Positions 10,886-23,561 of a stretch of DNA of 64,000 nucleotides are shown piece after piece. The DNA is taken from positions 1,116,001-1,180,000 of the forward strand of contig RCTD01000008.1 in assembly GCA_014898415.1 (NCBI GenBank). The letters run 5' to 3'. The notes beneath the pieces were generated by a model. That model did no database searches. It saw nothing but the letters and a program-made list of their open reading frames with translations, and was not told the origin of the DNA. This stretch comes from Stromatinia cepivora (taxonomy: Eukaryota; Ascomycota; Leotiomycetes; Helotiales; Sclerotiniaceae). The translations under genes were made by a program, and so were the position numbers. How positions within the stretch are numbered: position 1 is the stretch's first letter; each line of letters opens with the position of its first letter.

Positions 10886-13746
10886 TTAAAAAAAGAAAAA
10901 GTGGTAATTAGAGAAAATAAAATAGGATATTGAGGAAGATGGTGAGGAGTGCTATAGCTGATAGGTGGTGTTGACGATCTTGATGTTCAAATTGAAGGTG
11001 GATTCATCAACAGCTCAAAAAATCTTGGTGATACCAGTTTAATCATCAAGAGAAGCTGCTTCGGCATTGGTCATCATTAGCGCGGTGCGTCTAAAGCGGC
11101 GTTCTTTCGTCATTGTGGACTCGCACGAATCCAACTCAATTTTCCAAGCACCGAAGTATACATTTGCACCAATAGTAGCAATTGATGCTTAAGTATTCGA
11201 TCCAGACGAACATCAAAAGCCATACCATCTCAATACCATTAGCATGGAGTGGCAATAATTCAAACTACATTCAAACAAGTGATAGTGCTTTGATTCCTGG
11301 ATTTCTTCTATATTCTTGGGAAAATTATATCCATTGAAAATATTGAAGCCATATCAAATATTGCATTACATGCATTTGGAACAATAAATCCACCAGAAGA
11401 ATTGAGAGCTTCGAAATCGGACTGCAGTCCTAACTACATGATTTCCTTCTCGGAATCTAGCCAGCTATTCAAGATTTACAGAAACGCATCCTCGTGTCGG
11501 TCATATGCCTTCGAATTAAGACACACCGTAAGCCTTTCAACACTACTAAGTACCAATTTCCAGACAGACCTATCCCTTTCACCCTGGACAGCTTTATATC
11601 GCAACATCACATTACTGAGGACATGAAATAACTACCCCCTTCCCACAAAATTCCCATGCTCACCTAATGAATTCACACCCGACCGCACTACCCGCAGTAT
11701 GAATACACTTCCATCCTTGAGTCTTGACCACCAATTTGTTCGCCCAAATACCCTTACGATAAAGCATATCGCTTGCACGAAGACAAGACTGATCAAACGC
11801 CACAAGAGAAGAGCATGCTCAGCTAAATTTAGCTGAGTTCCTATGACCACCCGGTTTTCGATGGCGTATATTAAGGTACTAGGAATTTGCAATTGCAGAG
11901 AATGATGTTTAGTATCGAAACACGTCTGAGGCTCATTTCATGAATAGCGTGGGGAGATTCAGAGACGTAGATTCGGCAGTGGGTATCTTGTAGTTCGAGG
12001 CCAGCTGTGTAGTCTTGTAGAGCGGTTGCAGCTGATGGCATTGGCGAAGTGGTTCAGAAATCTCTCGAGCTGAATTTCGGGCGTTGGGTACACATCCAAC
12101 GTTAATGTTGCCATTGATAGTACCGACGCTCAACCCCGGAAACCTCAAGTGCTTCTGTACTGCTGCAACTTTCGCTGCATGTCAGTGATGACACTGTAAA
12201 GAATGCTGTCTCTTCCGGGCCAGTCAGCGAATGGTAAACTCACATTGGATATCTTCGAATTTCCATTCTCCCTAATGGTTATATTTGTGCCATGTTCGTT
12301 GAATCGTTGTCTCCACTCACCACAGAATAGCTCTTGCAACTCGAAATAGGCTTTATTATATGATTCGAGTGAGCAGGAGTTACGCCATCAGAAGAAGTAT
12401 CCATGAATGCAAAGACACAACCTGAGTGTTCGTCCTGAGACCCGAATAGATCGGCTGTCACCCCAGCTTCCTAGATTGTTGCTTGTTCCGAGATTCCTTT
12501 CGAGGTAGACCACATATTCAAAACCATCACACTAAACTAATGATTAAAATTGCTCACGAACATGATGTGAGGTAGTGACTCGCCGATTTGCCATATACTG
12601 TTGAGCGTCCAAGTCGTTTATTAAGGCTTTACCATCTGGAAGTTTCACAGAGAAGATTTGTGTCATGGTAGGATAATAAGATCCCTTTCAAATATATACC
12701 TGTGGATGATTAGCTACAATCCGAAGATACTGGGCAGGATTTAATGTTATCCAATTGCTTTCGTCTCATACCCGAAGCCAGCTAATGTTCTTTAGTAGAT
12801 TGCATTCTTTGTTTGAAATACGGCTTAATAATTTAAATATGTTCAATATTTCAGATGGATAAAGTGTGCCAAGTGTTTTGATGACACTCTGTTTATTCGA
12901 CTGCAGTTGGGACATTCGAGAAGTCTGAAATGGGAAGGGTTATGTGGAAAGGTTTGCATTAATCACGGTACATAGGGGAAATCAGGGGCTACGTAGACGG
13001 ATTCCTGTTTCTGTTGTGGAGAGGATTGTGTCTGGATACAATACCTTCATCAAACCTAAGCTGCAATTGTAGATTAGGACCTCCAAGGGATGCAACAGAT
13101 GCGATCCATGACATCACTGATTAATGCCGAATACATCCTAATTGAAATAGGTGAGGGAACTAAAGTAACCTTAATAGCCGAAGAAATACCGCCAATATCG
13201 CCACACACGTGATATATACCCAGCTTCATCTCGGAACTTATCGAGGATCTCCAATTCATTGCTATTTTCGAGAAAAGAAAATAATCGCATATAAATACAC
13301 CGTAAGTAAACCTCTTTGAAATTATCGCGGCGTTCCCCGATCCTGCGTTCAAAACTATACATCTAAACGACGCAAGCCGAATCCGGGGAAGAATCTGTCC
13401 TGCGGGGTCATGCATATTCAGCCCTACGAGCTCAGTGGTTAACTAGTTAGCCCTAGAAAGATATTATTTTTGGAGCAAAGCACATTTTTTGCTCGACTTG
13501 ATTGAATATCAAGTGGATGTACAATGAATATGGAATAATCTCTCTGAGAAACCCCACGTTTCGACTTGGACTTAAATTATGACTCAGAATTACATACGAT
13601 CCTTTGAAGTTTTAAGGTTCTTAATATCATCCAATATATCTATTCCAGCCCTACGTTTGATTTATTTCACGAAATAAAGCATAAAACAAAATCTAACAAA
13701 CCACCAGCTCTTCTCCATTTCGCTCTTCCGCCTTCCTCCCTTCAAC
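10886..13746. other. Intergenic region with a possible decayed gene
   Basis: The first few hundred bases are the TOM70 promoter region. Between about 11630 and 13415 the minus strand carries a series of short open segments in changing frames that look more protein-like than random, for example near 12660-12590, 12530-12420 and 13415-13170. I could not join them into one ORF with credible splice sites. The last ~300 bases lead into the aminotransferase-like gene. No RNA gene was seen. Confidence 0.4.
11632..13415 (-). pseudogene. Possible gene remnant, family not recognised
   Basis: Open segments in several minus-strand frames include one of about 113 codons (13415-13074) and shorter ones (12461-12279, 12339-12145, 12148-11933, 11892-11632). 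A segment starting at 12665 reads MTQIFSVKLPDGKALIND and stops after about 40 codons. Adjacent frames contain plausible protein text such as EYVVYLERNLGTSNNLGSWG. Stops and frame changes break continuity. This could be a degraded gene, an unrecognised multi-intron gene or chance. I assign no function. Confidence 0.25.
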
Positions 13747-14737
13747 ATGTCCTCCTCACCAGAACCAGAACCAACCTTCCAACTCTTCACCTCTCTCCGC
13801 TACGACCCCCTCCTCCTCCAATCACCCCTCAACATCCAATCCTGGCCTCTCCCCTCCCCACCCCATCACCTTTCTACATGCTCCCCTACCACCGCGACCG
13901 ACTCCTACACGCCGCTACCCACTTTTCCTGGCCCTCCGCCATAGACGCCATATCCGGTCCCGACGGATTCCAAAACCTCCTCTCCGTCCTATCCAACTCC
14001 ACCGATACTAGCTCCCCCACACCCCTACGCGTACGAATCGTTCTCGATCACAAGGGAAATCTAACCGTGGAATCGAACCCGGTCCCCGCAGTCGCACTAT
14101 CCAACCTCTTTCCAACCCGCCTCCCACCCCCATCGACCACCTCCTCCCACGTATCCATATCCCCCCTAACAGGCGGCGCCCTAACCCTCGGCCCCACCGA
14201 CTTCCTCCCCAGCGACCCCCTCAAAACCCTCAATTCATCACCCCCCTACACCATCATCCCGGACCCCTCCCTCACCACCCCATCCCCCTACACAACCTTC
14301 AAAACGACTTCTCGCACCATGTACGACACCGCGCGCTCACGCGCCCAAATCCACACATTTACCGAACCCAAAGAAGTCCTCCTAGTATCCCCCAACGGAG
14401 AAATCATGGAAGGCTCACTCACCACCCCTTTCTTTTATCGCGATGGGAAATGGGTGACGCCTTCTGAGGGGTGTGGTGGTCAGATTGGTACGACGAGACG
14501 GTGGGCTTTGGAGAAGGGGTGAGTTTTTCTTTTATTTGCATTGATTCTCATATTTATTCCTGAAACTTTACCCTCGATTCCAATCCCATTTTCCATACCG
14601 AAATAAACAATCTAACCCACCCTAGCATCAGCACCCAAACCACCATCCCCATCGCCTCCCTAACCGAAAATGAAGAATGCTGGATCAGCAACGGAGTACG
14701 AGGTTTTACATTTGGAAAAATAAAACTTTTGCCATGA
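13747..14737 (+). CDS. Class IV aminotransferase, aminodeoxychorismate lyase-like, with apparent frameshift
   Basis: The first exon opens at 13747 with a segment ([14 protein letters not shown]) that begins many fungal Abz2-like proteins. Homologous text then continues in another frame from about 13866 ([14 protein letters not shown]) to 14518, so the reading frame shifts inside a C-rich run around 13850-13870. An intron 14519-14625 (GTGAGT...CTAG) leads to the last exon 14626-14737, ending in the class IV motif [10 protein letters not shown]. The likely PLP-binding Lys codon is at 14301-14303, in [10 protein letters not shown], like the Lys segment of bacterial PabC. Family role: converting 4-amino-4-deoxychorismate to p-aminobenzoate and pyruvate for folate, or a related D-amino/branched-chain aminotransfer. 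Either the copy is mutated or one C was lost from the assembly. About 290 residues if the frame is restored. Confidence 0.8.
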
Positions 14738-14749
14738 ATCCATTCATCT

Positions 14750-14811
14750 ATCCATCCATCCATCCATCCATCCATCCATCCATCCATCCATCCATCCATC
14801 CATCCATCTAT
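14750..14811. repeat. (ATCC)n microsatellite
   Basis: About 15 tandem ATCC/CATC units begin some 13 bases after the stop codon of the aminotransferase-like gene, so they lie in its 3' UTR. A second short array, unit TAGAAATC, follows at about 14829-14862. Confidence 0.9.
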
Positions 14812-15424
14812 AAATAGATACCTACCAACTAGAAATCTAGAAATCTAGAAATCTAGAAATGGCACTTTGTTTGATACCTTCCAGACTTGATGGAAAATAT
14901 ATACGCATAAATCCAACTAACTCATTCATCTTGATCTATCTATATCCAACATTCTCAATCCCACATAATTCCTTCCTTTACTACTCTACTCTACTATCAT
15001 AGCTTCACAACACATCACATCACCACAATATCTTTCTACAATCTCTCAATCTCACAGAAAATCAAGATAAAAAGCACGAGAAACACTAAGAGAGTGAAGA
15101 GACAAAATAAAACACGATTTGACAAAAAGAATATTCGCTATTGCATTGCTATAGGTCCTGCCTCAAAAGAGACTACGTTTATTAGACCAGAACAGACCAG
15201 ACGGACCCCCGCTCCTTTCCATTTTTCCAATAATGAGGTTGAATCTTCAAAGATAAAAGGATGAAAAAAAAAACGCTGCGCCAAGAAATTGTTTCATGCT
15301 TGCTTTAGGGAATCTTGCATCGTACGCTTATAATCCAATCCGATCGATCTTTTCTTCATTAATTCAAGTTTGAAGTTAAACCCCTCACTCCCCCAAAAAT
15401 CAGTATTGATAAGACAAAAACTCT
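14812..15424. other. Convergent intergenic region
   Basis: This 0.6 kb separates the 3' ends of the + strand aminotransferase-like gene and the - strand MAP kinase. It is AT-rich and holds no recognisable gene. It should contain both 3' UTRs. Confidence 0.6.
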
Positions 15425-16912
<1,488 letters not shown>

Positions 16913-18258
16913 GTTTGATTCGGATGTGTGGACGCGTAAGTTTCGAGGTTTTGATGAGATCTAAGACTGGTTGATCTCAAGCTGGTTGAAGTTGAAATGG
17001 GACGTTTCTTTTTGAAATGAATGTATATCAATTATACGATAAGAGAACGAATATAAGTATGGGGGATTCGTAAAATGTTAGTTGCTTTCCTTATGATCTC
17101 TTCCTAGCCGCCGACAAGGAAGTTAAGGTTGGTTTTCTAGAGTTGTGATGGGGATGGGGCTTTGTGGAAGAGGCACAGCTCCTCGTTCGCAATTTAGAAA
17201 ATTTGGGGTCCAAGGTGGGGTGAGGATACTTTTATCCAAGAACCAAGGAATTGAATAGCAAATATTTAATAATGATAGGACCAATTGTATACTTTTTTGA
17301 TAATTGAAAATGAAAAAATTGATAAACGAGTTTGCTGACTTTTTGTACAGAATATCCTACCTAATAATATAAATCTAATTAAGCCTTACAAATTGAAAGG
17401 AAAGGAAAGGACAATGCCTGGGTTCCTCCTTCTCCTTACAACTTTTTACTTATCGAGATTAGGTAAGTTCTCATCTCTTTGTCCTTTTTTTTTTTTTTCC
17501 AAGCTTCAATATTCTCTCCTAAAGACAATGAGGGGAATACTAAATTACCAAAGCGGGAGGTGGGGAGCTTAAGTAAGCTTTTAGTCGGTTATTTGGCCAA
17601 TGATATTACTTAATTGATAGATATGGATAAGGCTGAATGTTTCATATCTCTCCTCTATCCATCCGAACGAATAGCTTACAGTGCATCTTTCATCTCTAAC
17701 CAACATCCAACTTCCAACATTGAAGTCAATATATCATGATATTTTTGAATACAGTATACCATAAATTCCTTTCTTCTTGTGTTTAAGAGTCGGCTGGATA
17801 AAGTCGACAAGCCACAATATGTCTTACACCTTTCTCGTTGACCTGGTCATTTCAATGGTCTTCATTTCCTACAGCGCTTGAAGCAAGCTCTTTGAGCGCA
17901 TACCAGCCGAGCGGGAAGAGCCTTTTTCTTATATCGAATTTGACACCTAATTCAATCACTTTCATGACAAGTCCGTTTCAATTGAGTTTCCCGATGATCC
18001 CAAACCATATAGACGAAGCTTAAAGCTCTTTCCATCATCCAGCTCGCCTATGGTTTCTTCTTGGTATCATCATTCTTCCATTTCTCTTTCGTCCAACATG
18101 CAATCAAGTACCACAAAAGGATATACTCCACAAGGCTATGTTCTCTGACGCCAATCGCGTTAAAATGTATGGAATTCCTTGCTTTGATATTTAAATATTC
18201 CTTCGTTCTAGATTTGTTCTAAAATTACATATTGCATTGGAAGTCCTCTGTCCATACT
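16913..18258. other. Intergenic region
   Basis: It holds the MAP kinase promoter (right of 16912) and the 3' flank of the next minus-strand gene. A poly-T run lies near 17486-17499 and AAAGG repeats near 17397-17411. A small + strand ORF at 17838-18023 has no domain or splice support. Nothing else recognised. Confidence 0.55.
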
Positions 18259-19611
18259 TCAAGCATAGGATACACGCCTATTTATCATAAAGTCACGATA
18301 CTATGTGACAAATTCCATATGGTAATCATTTTCCAAAAAGCTTTTTTTACCACTTTAACATACCTCCACCAAAGAATCAGTCATCATCCAATCGTTGACT
18401 AACCTACCCTCTCTCTCTGCCAAGTCCAATCTGTTCAGCTTATTGCGCATCACATTCTTGAACTCAATGACCTTCTCGAACTCCTGTGTTGCGTTGTATG
18501 CGTCGATTGTCTTGAAAATTTTATCATTCTCATTTGTATTCCAAAGTGGCATAGTAGACGAAGTGACCGTGGAAGAGTTAGACCAAGCGGTCAGGGTAGA
18601 AGAAGAGGAGTGAGTAGAGTCGGCCGAAATTGTGCTAGCCGTATCGAAGTTGGAGTTCCAGCTCCATGAGTCTCCATCAAGAGGCCTGAGAAAGTCATTG
18701 AATGGATATCCTTGTCCGATGACAGACTTAGGCTTGAGGTTGGTAAGGTCCGGGACGCTACCGTATCTCCCTACATTATATCAGCCAGTGCATTTTCATA
18801 TCATCTTCATCATCTTGAGGTTAGACTTACAATCGTTCTTGAGACGCCAGTCTGCTTGCAACGTGCTCTTATCCTCCTTCGCTCGAATGAACTCTTCTTT
18901 TTCTTTCAAAGCCTTATTCTGCTTGACAAGTTGCTTTTTCTGCCCAACTTGCCATTTCAATCTATTAACACCTTCTTGGTCTACAAGTTCAAACACTGGG
19001 CCCCGACCTTCCAATTGATCTCGAAGACAACCACGAACTTCTTCAATTCTTTCATTCTCCCAATCTAAATTCCATAAAATCAGCATATGTAATATATAAA
19101 TAACAACCACAAAGTTTTGGGCTCGTAAATACTTACTAACAGCCGCTACCCATCTACCACCACCCTTCATTATTTCTTTCTTCTCCATTTCCTTACACCA
19201 CCAAGAGAACCAATAATATTGTTGTTCCTCATTCAAACCTTCCCATTTGCAGTGCTTACGGCACAGATCCTGGTAAGTATCCGGTGACATGCTAAGGATG
19301 ATCTCGGTAATGATTATGTATGGTACCGGAGGTGTGATACGGAGACGGAGGAGGAGAATGAGGAGAGTTATATCGCGTCTGATGGGTATATTGTTAGTCG
19401 GTGTACATGAGTTGAGGTATCAAGCGATACATCCTTCTAGCCAAGGACAACCAGAAGGATTTGAGAAAGACCAAGGACAAAAATAGAACGTGGGATCTTA
19501 CTTGTCGGCTTTCATACAAGTGGTGGCCTTGGGGTTCTTTTCGTTTCCCACGGGTTTTGAACATACAGCCCATGACTTAGGCCCCATCTTTGCTTTGATA
19601 ATTTTTCCCAT
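18259..19611 (-). CDS. Conserved-looking protein with coiled coil, function unknown
   Basis: The core is well supported: 19290-19132 (or longer), then 19077-18831 after an intron with donor GTAAGTATTT, then 18770-18357. A last exon of about 13 codons ending at 18259 is inferred from an in-phase GTATGT...CATAG intron. The core has a Trp/Cys-rich start (EEQQYYWFSWWCKEMEKKE), a Lys/Glu coiled-coil stretch, a Ser/Thr-rich linker and a charged C-terminal helix. Upstream, 19611-19502 reads as a plausible first exon (MGKIIKAKMGPKSWAVCSKP) with a GTAAGA donor. Two acceptors fit its phase: CATCAG after a CTAAC branch point, adding about 32 unusual Leu/Ile-rich residues, or CTTAG directly before the Met at 19290. 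I do not recognise the family and make no functional claim. Confidence 0.6.
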
Positions 19612-20099
19612 GATCACTGCTCTTCACTAACCCTGTACTGTAGTATGCAACGGGCAAGTGTCTGAACTACAATAGTATTGTACTTTACCACAACACAAAG
19701 TTATTCGTCGTTCGCAGTTATCACCTCACAGCTTTCACAAAGCCGAGTTCTGGGTTGTGAGGTACTGAGACAGAATAGATGAGCTCCGTTGAGTCGTATA
19801 GTCAGATGCATACAGTGAGTAGATGTACGGATGGATGGATGGATAGACGTTTATATTCCGGCGGGGTAACAATAGATGATTCGAAAAACTTTTGTGACTC
19901 GATCGTAATAAGTATGTATGATAACCGGACCTAGTCACATTTGTCATTCGAGTTGTCTGAGTCGTACGAGGAAGTTGTTAATTCGTTATTCAAAAAGTTC
20001 CTAGATCCCAAACATAATGTTGATATAAAAAAGTATTAAATATTCAAACACTCATGAATTTATGAAACTGTCCTTCTCATACACAAGTACAAGTCATTC

Positions 20100-20165
20100 G
20101 CTTGTCTTGCTGTCTTGCTGTCTTACTGTCTTACTGTCTTGCTGTCTTGCTGTCTTGCTGTCTTA
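20100..20165. repeat. Tandem decamer array, unit like CTTGCTGT
   Basis: Six to seven imperfect copies of a roughly 9-10 base unit (TGTCTTGC or TGTCTTAC) stand in line. They vary at one position (TTGC against TTAC). Confidence 0.8.
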
Positions 20166-20240
20166 TTCAAAAAGAGGAAGAACTTGCTGTGATTCAAATT
20201 TGTGGTTACAGTAATGAGGAAGCTATCCGCGTGTGAGTAT

Positions 20241-20293
20241 GAAGTTGAATAGTTGAATAGTTGAATAGTTGAATAGTTGAATAGTTGAATAGT
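20241..20293. repeat. Tandem nonamer array, unit GTTGAATA
   Basis: Six near-perfect copies of the unit AGTTGAAT(AG) follow each other directly, with a 9-base period. The array lies about 75 bases from the decamer array. Confidence 0.85.
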
Positions 20294-20579
20294 AAGGATC
20301 GTATGTGAAATAATATTCAAAATCCAAATATACATTTAAATTGAATATTCATAGTATTAAAAATAAAAAATGTAAAATGTGAAGAAAATATGAATCACAA
20401 CCCCGAAATTCAAAGTTTAAACGAAGGAATGAAATAGTCCTTGAATCATCAGTAGTAGTAATAGTAGTATAATGAATATCAATATGAATATCGATGGGTA
20501 TGGGTATGGATATCGATGTGGGTATCAATATCCGTAGGTATAGAGAATAAAAGCTTCACTGGGTTGGTTGCCTTATGAT

Positions 20580-20730
20580 AATATGCTGGATATAAAGATG
20601 CTGGATATGGAGATGCTGGATATGGAGATGCTGGATATGGATATGGATATGATATGAGGATACTATGAACGAACTGAAGCTCAACGAACTGAAGCTCAAC
20701 GAACTGAAGCTCAACGAACTGAAGCGCAAC
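20580..20730. repeat. Two adjacent 15-mer tandem arrays
   Basis: From about 20580 to 20650 a unit with core GATGCTGGATATGGA repeats about four times. From 20671 to 20730 the unit GAACTGAAGCTCAAC repeats four times, the last with one change (GCGCAAC). Both have a 15-base period but unrelated sequence. Confidence 0.85.
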
Positions 20731-21057
20731 GAAATGATAAGTAGGAAAGGAATGAAGTCTCCAATCGGATCGAATTGAGTCGAGCTGAGTCAGGTTGATG
20801 TTTGCTATTTTTAGATTTAGATTTGGAGGGAGTGGGTGTGCTAGGGAGAGGAAGTGCTAGGGGGAGGAAGTGAATATGGTGTATGGGGTATGGGTTTTGT
20901 ATGGGGGATGGGATGGGTTATTTATAGATATGATATACCAGTTTGTGATATGATATGATTTGATATGATTTGATAGTATAGTATGGGATATGGTAGGGAT
21001 GGAAATAGATATATATTCCATATATCTATTTATCTTTTTATTTACCTATCTAAAAAC

Positions 21058-21183
21058 ATCCATTGCATGTTCGCAAATTTGTGTATAATAAACTTTTCGT
21101 TTCTTCGTTTGACTTATGCTCCATTGCATATTCGCAAATTTGTATATAATAAACTTTTCGTTTCTTTGTTTGACTTATGCTCT
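21058..21183. repeat. Tandem duplication of about 62 bp
   Basis: Two direct copies, about 21060-21120 and 21122-21183, share the blocks TTCGCAAATTTGT, ATAATAAACTTTTCGTTTCT and GTTTGACTTATGCT, with only a few differences. The close match suggests a recent duplication. No gene content was recognised. Confidence 0.85.
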
Positions 21184-21398
21184 ATTGCATTATATTGCGT
21201 TGCATTGTGTTGCTTAAACTTGGGGATAGAAATCAGAATGGGGGCGGGGAGCAGAAAGCGGAAAGCTAGGTTCGGGTATAGATTGCATTGCATTATATAG
21301 CTCTCATCATGTGTATCATTTGCATTTCATGGTATCTTCATTGATCTCCCTCCTCTCCTTCCTTCTCCCTTTCACTACCCACAACATCTCTATCCAAC

Positions 21399-23003
21399 CT
21401 ACACACCACCAGCAGCCTTAGCAGCCGCCTTTTTCTTCTCCTCAATCGCCTTCAACTTCGCCAATTTCTTCTCTTGATTCTTCGTTAATTTTCCTGTACC
21501 TTCTCCACTTCCCTCTGCAGTACCCTCTCCAGCTGTTCCAGCCGCAGGAGTAACAATCTTAGCATTTGGATTTCCACCCCAAATTAACTCTTTCCTTGCA
21601 AAAAAGTCTGCTACAATCTCATCTGTAACTTTTGCTCTTCTCTCTTGGAATTCCTTTACATATGTTTGTAATTCTTTAATACATCTTGCTTTTAATTCTC
21701 CGGTAAGTAATTCTCCAGATCTATATGCTTTCTTGATATTTTCTAATTCCTCGTCGTCTTCTAGGAAAAAAGTTAAGTATTGATATGCGACGTCTTTTTC
21801 TGTATCACCTCCTTTTTCTCTTTGTTCTTGCTCGCTAACTTGTCCACCGCTAAATGCATATTTGTTGATTTTATTCTTAATCTTGTTTGGTTCATCGTAC
21901 ATGAAGATTGCGGATGTATCAACCGATGCGCTCATTTTGGAACCAGGGCCTTGAAGAGCATCAAGGAAACGAGCGTGTATGAGAGCTGGTTTGGCGAAAT
22001 GAAGACGTGCGGCTACGTCGCGTGTCATGCGGAAATATGGATCTTGATCGATGGCGCATGGAATTAGGGAGGGAATTTGAGTGGTTTTAGATTCGTCAGT
22101 GCCGAATATATGAGGGAAGGAGTTAGCGAAGGAGGTTGCACCTTGAACGGCTCCGAAATGGATTTTGCCTATGCATGAGCTGGGATTGTCAGTAAAGTAT
22201 GCATTCTCTTGTACCAGAATGCCTTACCTGTCATTGAAACCAAAAACAGCTCGTGCAACATTCAATGTAACGTGCTTGGAGATTCGAGTAACATTTTTGT
22301 AAAATGCTCCTCCCATATAGTCATAATCGCTAAATATGAACGTCTTCTTAGGGTCGAATCCAACGGCAATGATATCTTTTGCATTACTATTGGTATAGCT
22401 TTGCACTTCCTCAATTGTACGTTTCTCTGTAAAGATATATTTCTCATCGTCTGTAAGCATGATGATCAATGGGACATCGAACACATCTTGTAACCATCTA
22501 TGAATGAGTCATCAGTATGATGCGGAGAAATTGTAGGTTCTTCGACATGCTTCCAATACTCGCAGATTGTGCGAAACTGAACCTGTTCAAGACTTCAGAA
22601 CTTACTTGGTAAACTCAAAAGGAACAGTATGTCCAATATGCATACTATCACTACTTGGACCCCGTCCCGTATACAAGAAAAACGGTTCTCCCCTCTCATG
22701 ACGATCCAGCATAAGATTTAAATCGCGATGACTAAACACGATACCTCTCCTCATAAATCGATGAGGTTTATGCCCAGTCACTTCTTCAAATCTTTTCAAA
22801 TCCGCCTCCTCAATTTTCTTGGTACCAAACTCATCGATCAAAGTCAAGTAATTGATAGCCTTTGCGATTCCATCTGCGCCAATCTCTCCAGCGACATTGT
22901 AGGGATCAACGGTTTGTTTGCTGGTAGGAGCATCGGCTGCCAAGGTGGCGGCGAGAGTAGGTTCCGGGTCGGCCATGGTGGTGAGGGTTGGGGAGTCAGT
23001 CAA
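21399..23003 (-). CDS. WRS1: Tryptophanyl-tRNA synthetase, cytosolic
   Basis: Three exons (23003-22606, 22497-22228, 22179-21399) join in phase to about 482 residues, or 473 if translation starts at the Met at 22976. The class I signature HIGH lies at residues 122-125 ([11 protein letters not shown]) and the second signature KMSAS at 304-308, the form found in eukaryotic cytosolic enzymes. Other family text includes [10 protein letters not shown], which shapes the active site, and NKYAFSGGQ. The enzyme charges tRNA-Trp with tryptophan using ATP. The C-terminus is Lys/Ala-rich, as often in fungal synthetases. The third exon uses the acceptor CCCAG at 22180; a nearer AG would break the frame. 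The promoter is shared with the divergent PRELI-type gene. Confidence 0.96.
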
Positions 23004-23561
23004 TATTTTGATTTGGAGGAGGGGTTATTTGTTCTTTATTGATGGAGGGGAAATTATTGCCATGTAACCATCCGATCTTGTAAGCGGTGAAGTCTAAGAA
23101 TAGAGTCACGTGTATAAAGATCTCCCATTAGGATTGCTTTGTTTTAGCTGATGACTGACGTCGATGGGCTTGAACAGCGGGGTTTACTAGTAGCTTTTAT
23201 GCATCTATCGAATATTCCCATTCCAATGTCAATATTATCTGATTTAACGTTGAAAGTCATCAAAATATCTTCATAACAAATCACAGTAAATGATTCGGCC
23301 AACTCCATTACACTAAACCCGAAAAATCGCAAATCCGGGGAAAGGATCAGGCGAACAATCCCTCCAGAAGCTCTCCAATCCACATCATCCAAGATCAACA
23401 ATCATACCACCAGCATTCGATTCCTCATCCGATTTTCTTCTCCCCTTCATTCTTTTCCTTCCCTTCATTCCTCTACACCTTTTGTGCCATCACAGAAACT
23501 ACATGTGTACCAAGAACAACTAAACATCACATCTAATCAATTTTATAATAAATCCATAACC
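23004..23561. promoter_or_regulatory. Divergent promoter region, WRS1 / Ups1-like
   Basis: This 0.56 kb separates two divergent start codons and must hold both core promoters. The + strand is C/T-rich just before the Ups1-like start, near 23400-23480, a usual feature of fungal housekeeping promoters. No specific site was assigned. Confidence 0.5.

Larger units (their letters stand above)
19612..21398. other. Gene-free region with clustered tandem repeats
   Basis: About 1.8 kb without a supported gene between the promoter of the minus-strand gene at 19611 and the 3' end of the tryptophanyl-tRNA synthetase gene. It contains at least five different tandem arrays, annotated separately. ORFs here are by-products of repeats. 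Confidence 0.65.
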
